Source: Dehalococcoidia bacterium UBA2158 | GTDB taxonomy: Bacteria; Chloroflexota; Dehalococcoidia; Lucifugimonadales; UBA3495 | NCBI GenBank assembly: GCA_002328185.1 | Contig: DCWQ01000029.1 | Coordinates: 65,489 to 129,488 of the forward strand | DNA length: 64,000 nt | Direction of reading: 5' to 3' | Shown here: in pieces, positions 60,140 through 64,000 of the stretch | Layout: each line of letters starts with the position of its first letter | Numbering within the stretch: the stretch's first letter is position 1 | Notes under the pieces: model-generated | Databases searched by the model: none | Told to the model about the DNA's origin: nothing | The model's input: the letters and a program-made list of their open reading frames with translations, nothing else | Translations under genes and position numbers: made by a program

Positions 60140-60631
60140 GTGATCGCTAAACGACTCACCTCTGTAGCGCTGGTGGTGCTGTTTGCCGGGTTGCTGGCGG
60201 CATGCTCCGGTGACGGAACCCCGCCACGTGATCTACTCCTGGGCCCACGAGATTTTCCGGAAACGGCGGTCACCAAGACCAATCGTGAGGATGGGTCGAC
60301 CAACCTGGACGAACCCGCCGTCCAGGTTGTCCTGAGCAGCCCCGAATTCAATCTCGTTGAAAGTCTGGTGCTATTTAAGAATGGGGACATCGCCAGAAGC
60401 ATTTTGGCCGGCATCAAGCAGGACCAGGTCGCCCAGGGAGTGACGGCCGAGGCGGTGGCGGGCTTTGAAGACAACACGGGGGTTATGAGCGAGCAGTTGA
60501 ACGGGGAAGATGCGTCAACCGTGTTCTTCGTGGAGGGTCGCGCCCTGATCCGGCTGACTTTGAGCGGGGAAGGCGGAGATGAAATGGTATGGGCATTCGC
60601 CCGGCTAGCCCGTGAAAAATCGGGGGGTTGA
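60140..60631 (+). CDS. Predicted lipoprotein
   Basis: A 163-residue protein with a lipoprotein signal: a basic start (MIAKRL), a hydrophobic stretch and the lipobox LLAACSG, with the acylated Cys near residue 22. The mature part has no recognised domain but shows two regular alpha/beta segments (VVLSSPEFNLVESLVLF; STVFFVEGRALIRLTLSG). The start is GTG at 60140, 2 bp after the hyuB stop, with AGGG about 7 nt upstream. It is probably the last gene of the alaX/hyu operon. A role outside the cytoplasmic membrane is likely but unknown. Confidence 0.75.
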   Translation: MIAKRLTSVALVVLFAGLLAACSGDGTPPRDLLLGPRDFPETAVTKTNREDGSTNLDEPAVQVVLSSPEFNLVESLVLFKNGDIARSILAGIKQDQVAQGVTAEAVAGFEDNTGVMSEQLNGEDASTVFFVEGRALIRLTLSGEGGDEMVWAFARLAREKSGG

Positions 60632-60815
60632 CCAAACCCAACCGGATTACCTGTGGACGTGCTGGGTTCTGTCGAGTAAACTAGGGCCGGTTGCAGTACA
60701 GCGGCTAGGCTAGGTCTAAGGTTTCATAAACCCAGATCTCCGCATGATTGCACAGAAAATTTGCCAGGTTGGGGCCCGACTCTCCAGTTAGGCCAACAAC
60801 GGGAGGAGATTGAAC

Positions 60816-61016
60816 ATGGTTAGATTCGCACGTTGTAACTCCCTACTTTCTTTGGCTCTCGACGCTTCCGGTAAGGGTTGCCGTTATGTCGCTAAAGGTG
60901 ATGACGACGACGCTGTCGTTAAAGACATGAGTGAGCACCTGACATCCGTCCACCAGGTTGACCCTGGTATCATGAAGTTCAACATCCTGGCGTCGACCAG
61001 GACCCACAACAGCTAG
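60816..61016 (+). CDS. DUF1059 small protein
   Basis: A 66-residue DUF1059 protein, family pattern Cys, then GxxCRYVAKGDDDDAVVKDMSEHLTSVHQV. The Cys and the two His residues are candidate metal ligands. GGGAGGAG seven nt before the ATG at 60816 is nearly an ideal ribosome site, implying strong expression. A hairpin terminator follows 50 bp after the stop. Function unknown. Confidence 0.82.
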   Translation: MVRFARCNSLLSLALDASGKGCRYVAKGDDDDAVVKDMSEHLTSVHQVDPGIMKFNILASTRTHNS

Positions 61017-61054
61017 GTAACCGCGAAACCGGCTCACGCCCGCCAACAACGGAA

Positions 61055-61099
61055 ACAAGAAAAACCCAGTCCTTCTACCGAAAGACTGGGCTTTTCTTG
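61055..61099. terminator. Rho-independent terminator after DUF1059
   Basis: CCCAGTCCTTC (61065-61075) pairs with GAAAGACTGGG (61080-61090) at 10 of 11 positions. CAAGAAAA before and TTTTCTTG after extend the stem and supply the U-run on both strands. Confidence 0.85.
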
Positions 61100-61128
61100 T
61101 TTATCTAATCCCTCATCGTCATTCCATC

Positions 61129-61198
61129 GAAGGCTGGAATCCAGGATGCTCTCGTGGGTGATGATTGACTGACGCAGCCATTCAGGATTCTGGCCTTC
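61129..61198. repeat. Imperfect inverted repeat (second family)
   Basis: GAAGGCTGGAATCCAGGATG at the left and CATTCAGGATTCTGGCCTTC at the right are imperfect inverse complements with about 30 bp between. A GTCATTCC lies just outside on the left. It resembles but is distinct from the GTCATTCCGAG family elsewhere in the window. No gene lies in 61017-61230. Confidence 0.45.
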
Positions 61199-61230
61199 GG
61201 CAAAATTACATGATGGCTTCGGTGGCCCGT

Positions 61231-61581
61231 CTAGACGAAAATCCTCTCAGGGTTGGTGGTCGGGTAAATCGCCAACACCTTGGCCGGTTTGTTCGACTGG
61301 TTTGTGATGGTGTGCTTCGCCCCGGCGGGAGCTAAGAGCAAGTCTCCCGGCCCCAGTATGCGGGTCTCCCCCTCCAGCACCGCCTCGATGTTACCTTCCA
61401 CCACCAAAGTGGCTTCTTCGTAATCGGGATGGATGTGCAGGGCTAGACCGGCGCCGGGGTCGATGCTGGCGTTAACCACTGTTAGGTTCTTCCCGCCGGT
61501 GTCCTTACCCACCAGAATCGTGGCCTGAGTGCCCGAAGTGGGACTACCGCCCTCGGCCTCCTCCTTTTTGACGAATGGCAT
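61231..61581 (-). CDS. Cupin-domain protein
   Basis: A 116-residue single cupin. Motif 1 is ALHIHPDYEEATLVVEGNIEAVL with the HxH and Glu metal ligands, and motif 2 is PGDLLLAPAGAKHTITNQS with the last His. The ligand set is complete, so metal binding is likely. ATG at 61581 after GGAGAGACTC is chosen. It lies 55 bp after the Lin0512-family gene on the same strand. Function is not indicated. Confidence 0.85.
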   Translation of the reverse strand: MPFVKKEEAEGGSPTSGTQATILVGKDTGGKNLTVVNASIDPGAGLALHIHPDYEEATLVVEGNIEAVLEGETRILGPGDLLLAPAGAKHTITNQSNKPAKVLAIYPTTNPERIFV

Positions 61582-61636
61582 GAGTCTCTCCAACGGGGTC
61601 GAATCGATCGCCCCAGCATGGTTTATTCTATGGGGT

Positions 61637-61987
61637 TTATTTGCCGTCGTCGAAGCTGACTATGATGACTGCGTTGGCTACTAGCAACCCATCGTTGCCG
61701 TCCGCACTTGGTATCTCCAGGCCTCCGACAACCGCCTTGCAGGTGCCTTTTCCATTGGTGTGGGGGAGCGTGGCGGCGACTGCTTCAGTATCCACTTGGT
61801 CCGGTTTGGAAACTCCGATGGTGATATCCACCGTCATATCGTCGGCGGTTTTGCCTAACATTCGCATGAATCCCAAGCTGCTGTGATGAAGAGCGTCGAA
61901 TACGGCCCGGGTGGCCGCCTTGGTGTAGTCCAGACCATGGACATCCACGCCCATTCCCATCTCGGTGACACATCGTACCATTGCCAT
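61637..61987 (-). CDS. Lin0512 family protein
   Basis: A 116-residue protein of the Lin0512 family, small conserved proteins of unknown function. Features are MGMGVDVHGLDYTKAATRAVFDALHHSSLGF, MTVDITIGVSKPDQVDTEAVAATLPHTNGKGT and VGGLEIPSADGNDGLLVANAVIIVSFDD. CTGGAGGTTAATC precedes ATG at 61987, so the longer frame to 62122 is not used. The cupin gene follows by 55 bp. Confidence 0.88.
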   Translation of the reverse strand: MAMVRCVTEMGMGVDVHGLDYTKAATRAVFDALHHSSLGFMRMLGKTADDMTVDITIGVSKPDQVDTEAVAATLPHTNGKGTCKAVVGGLEIPSADGNDGLLVANAVIIVSFDDGK

Positions 61988-62075
61988 GATTAACCTCCAG
62001 TTCGCGGTCGGATAACATCCGCCACTATGCCGACCCATTACAACCCAGCCGCACGGCTCCGTCAAGCGAGGGCTG

Positions 62076-63221
62076 TTAGGCAACTGAAGATTGGATACCC
62101 ATGTTGGAGGTGTCATAGCCACCGAGACTCTCCACCCGCCGGTGCAACACAGGGCGACAAAGCAGGTCCAATAACACCTGGACCGGCCCTTCGGAAAGGA
62201 AATGCTCGGGGATCACCAGGTCATATCGTTCTTCTTCCAGGGGAAGGAAGTCCAAGCCCATCGCCACCGCGGCAGCCTTCACACCGATCCCGACATCTGC
62301 GCTGCCCGATGCCACGGCGGCCGCTACCGCCAGATGGCCCTTTTCTTCTCTTTCGTAACCGATAACCTGCCCGGCCGGGATATCGGATGCGGCCAAAGTC
62401 CGGTCCAACAGCGCTCTGCTCCCTGAGCCGGCCTGCCGGTTGACCAGTCTGATCCCCGGATTGGACAGGTCGGCCACTCCCCCCACTTGTTTGGGGTTCC
62501 CGTAGGCCAGGATCAACCCTTGCTGCCAAGATGCGAAAGTCACCAGCACGCAGGAGAAGGGCACAAGCCGCTCAACCCAAGAAGTGTTGTAGGTTCCGGT
62601 GGCGTCGTCCAACAGGTGGCAGCCGGCGACGTGAGCTTCCCCTCTGGCCAAGCCCATCAGCGCTTGGCTGCTGCTCTCTTCGCCCGCCACCAAGGCCACT
62701 CCCCGGGAGCGGAGGCCCGATTCCAGCAGTCCCACCGCCGGGTCGCAACCCAGCATGGCCAGGGTCGGAGACTCGACTTCCTCCGGATCGAAGGGCTGCA
62801 CCGTTACGCGTTTTTGGGACCCGCCATCTGGAACAATGAGTCCCTCGGCGGCGATCACAGCATGACGGCAGTTTCCGGCGCCGGTCAGTGGCCGGGCCAG
62901 CATCTTCTGGCCCACGCGGAACAATCGCGCTCTTTGTGAGGAATCGCTGAGCACCGGCTCCGGCGAAGAGTCGGTGACGAGTTCTGCTTCGATGGCAGTT
63001 GGGGCCCGCTCAGGAAGATAGAAGAGTAACTCAACCCTCTCTTGGAGGGCCTGCGCCAACCGCAGAGCGACTTCGGTGGAGGGATTGGCGCTGCCGGACT
63101 CCAGTGAGGAGTAGGCTTGACGGCTGATGCCCGCCTGGCTGGCCAATACCCCTTGGGTGAGGCCAACCCTGGTGCGCGCTTGTTTCAGGTTGTTCTGAAG
63201 GTTGTTACTACTTCGAGGCAT
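62076..63221 (-). CDS. XRE regulator with periplasmic-binding-like sensor domain
   Basis: A 381-residue transcription factor. Residues 5-65 are an XRE helix-turn-helix (RTRVGLTQGVLASQAGISRQAYSSLESGSANPS). The remainder is a PBP-like sensor domain (HVAGCHLLDDATGTYNTSW, RLVNRQAGSGSRALLDRTL, GIGVKAAAVAMGLDFLPL) of the type fused to molybdate-responsive regulators. Divergent modA begins 65 bp away, and a 27-bp perfect palindrome lies between them. It probably represses itself and modA in response to molybdate or tungstate. The leader is only about 19 nt with no clear ribosome site, so near-leaderless translation is possible. Confidence 0.88.
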   Translation of the reverse strand: MPRSSNNLQNNLKQARTRVGLTQGVLASQAGISRQAYSSLESGSANPSTEVALRLAQALQERVELLFYLPERAPTAIEAELVTDSSPEPVLSDSSQRARLFRVGQKMLARPLTGAGNCRHAVIAAEGLIVPDGGSQKRVTVQPFDPEEVESPTLAMLGCDPAVGLLESGLRSRGVALVAGEESSSQALMGLARGEAHVAGCHLLDDATGTYNTSWVERLVPFSCVLVTFASWQQGLILAYGNPKQVGGVADLSNPGIRLVNRQAGSGSRALLDRTLAASDIPAGQVIGYEREEKGHLAVAAAVASGSADVGIGVKAAAVAMGLDFLPLEEERYDLVIPEHFLSEGPVQVLLDLLCRPVLHRRVESLGGYDTSNMGIQSSVA

Positions 63222-63235
63222 GGATTAACGGTACA

Positions 63236-63262
63236 GTAACCTTGATATAATATCAAGGTTAC
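63236..63262. promoter_or_regulatory. 27-bp palindromic operator overlapping two promoters
   Basis: GTAACCTTGATAT, a central A, and its exact inverse complement form a perfect palindrome. It contains TGATATAAT, an extended -10 element, on both strands. It thus serves as the -10 region of both modA (start about 63258) and the regulator (start about 63240). It is the obvious binding site for the adjacent XRE/PBP-type regulator. Confidence 0.75.
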
Positions 63263-63286
63263 TTTACAATCATCCAATCTCAGCAT

Positions 63287-64000
63287 ATGCCTTATTCCAT
63301 GAACTTTACCTTGCCGATAAAGCAGGTCAAAATCCTATTCATCCTTTTCTTGATCCTGATTGTTTCCTGTGGCGGAGACAATGGGGCGTCATTGCGGGTA
63401 TTTGCGGCGTCATCGCTGACCGGGGCGTTCAAGGACGTGGCCCGGGCCTTCGAGGCCAAGAACTCTGGAGTTGAAGTGAAACTGGACTTCGGCGGCAGCC
63501 AGCGGTTGCGTTCTCAGTTAGAATTTGGGGCCAAGGCCGATATATTTGCCTCGGCCGACTCCATCCAAATGGACCACCTCGTGGCCGCAAACTTGGTCTC
63601 AGGAACGCCAACTGACTTTGCATCCAACGCTCTGGTCGTGATCGCCAATTCGAACGGCCCAGTTACAAATTTATCGGACCTAGGTAAGCCTGAGATCAGG
63701 GTAGTACTGGGCCAAGAAAGCGTTCCGGTGGGCGCATATTCTCGGCAGGTACTAGAGAATCTATCCAACGATGTTGGTCTAGGGTTGGGCAGTGGGTTCA
63801 AAGATGATGTGTTGGCGAACTTGGCGTCGAGGGAACCAAATGCCAGCTTGGCATTTCAGAAAGTAGTCTTGGGAGAGGTGGCTGCCGGTATCGTCTACGA
63901 AACGGATATCGTTTTTGCTTCCGAAACAGGAGTCAGCGAGATGAGTTTCATCGCCATCCCCAAGAAGGCTAACGTGAGTGCCATGTACCCCATTGCTCTT
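63287..64000 (+). CDS. modA: Molybdate-binding lipoprotein ModA, cut by window end
   Basis: At least 238 codons, running off the window without a stop. The N-terminus is a lipoprotein signal (ILFILFLILIVSCGG, acylated Cys in SCGG). Next come LRVFAASSLTGAFKDVARAFEAKN, the ModA opening with the AASSL oxyanion-binding serine, FGGSQRLRSQLEFGAKADIFASAD, GQESVPVGAYSRQVLE and a late GEVAAGIVYETDIVFA. It captures molybdate or tungstate outside the membrane for an ABC importer whose modBC genes should follow. ATG at 63287 is used; ATG at 63299 is possible. Divergent from its likely regulator. Confidence 0.93.
   Translation, partial: MPYSMNFTLPIKQVKILFILFLILIVSCGGDNGASLRVFAASSLTGAFKDVARAFEAKNSGVEVKLDFGGSQRLRSQLEFGAKADIFASADSIQMDHLVAANLVSGTPTDFASNALVVIANSNGPVTNLSDLGKPEIRVVLGQESVPVGAYSRQVLENLSNDVGLGLGSGFKDDVLANLASREPNASLAFQKVVLGEVAAGIVYETDIVFASETGVSEMSFIAIPKKANVSAMYPIAL

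Overview
The window reads as chromosomal DNA of a high-GC bacterium, most likely Chloroflexota of the Dehalococcoidia/SAR202 type. That assignment is an inference. It rests on the mix of single-copy core genes (glmU, dnaG, rpoD, dnaN, xth) with an unusually dense set of paralogous catabolic enzymes: four amidases, three luciferase-like flavin oxidoreductases, an HpaB-family monooxygenase, a Baeyer-Villiger monooxygenase, a CaiB/BaiF CoA-transferase, an orphan molybdopterin dehydrogenase subunit, SMP-30/NHL propeller proteins and HyuA/HyuB. No tRNA, rRNA, CRISPR array or phage module was seen.

Layout. 0-9 kb: two beta-propeller proteins, a small ORF plus amidase, a cyclase-family hydrolase and two more amidases, separated by gene relics and by copies of a dispersed inverted repeat, one of which encloses a broken GIY-YIG nuclease gene. 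9-17.6 kb: housekeeping (glmU, a CorC/HlyC-like CBS protein, a cysteine-less sortase homologue, a zinc-ribbon protein, the dnaG-rpoD pair, a glycerophosphodiesterase). 18-36 kb: two MFS exporters, a protoglobin with a catalytically altered type II dehydroquinase homologue, a serine hydrolase, MhpD, three flavin oxidoreductases, exonuclease III, HpaB, an ACR3 arsenite exporter, VOC, CaiB and the molybdopterin subunit. 37.3-42.8 kb: a minus-strand gene string whose last member is a GrdB-family protein interrupted by one in-frame UGA in a UPNC motif, best explained as selenocysteine. 43-53 kb: an accessory stretch (PPC protein, dipeptidase, a lower-GC membrane-anchored metzincin with coiled-coil repeats, DUF1330, amidase, NTF2-like, GYD, Baeyer-Villiger monooxygenase). 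53.4-64 kb: dnaN, alaX, a hyuA/PIG-L/hyuB/lipoprotein operon, small proteins, and a divergent regulator/modA pair sharing a perfect 27-bp palindrome.

How the parts fit. Most of the window looks like uptake and oxidation of diverse organic molecules: amide hydrolysis, lactone and ring opening, CoA activation, flavin and molybdenum oxidations. Molybdate supply (modA) would serve the molybdopterin enzyme. Several genes are clearly degraded (a mercuric-reductase-like enzyme, the GIY-YIG nuclease, a helicase-associated domain, a GAF histidine kinase, a frameshifted metallo-beta-lactamase-fold gene), so the intergenic DNA carries a visible fossil record. Several intact genes are preceded by an extended -10 element (TGn plus a TATAAT-like hexamer), and in several cases this fixes the true start codon.

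Limits: all calls come from reading the sequence and recalled family signatures. No database search, alignment or folding program was run.
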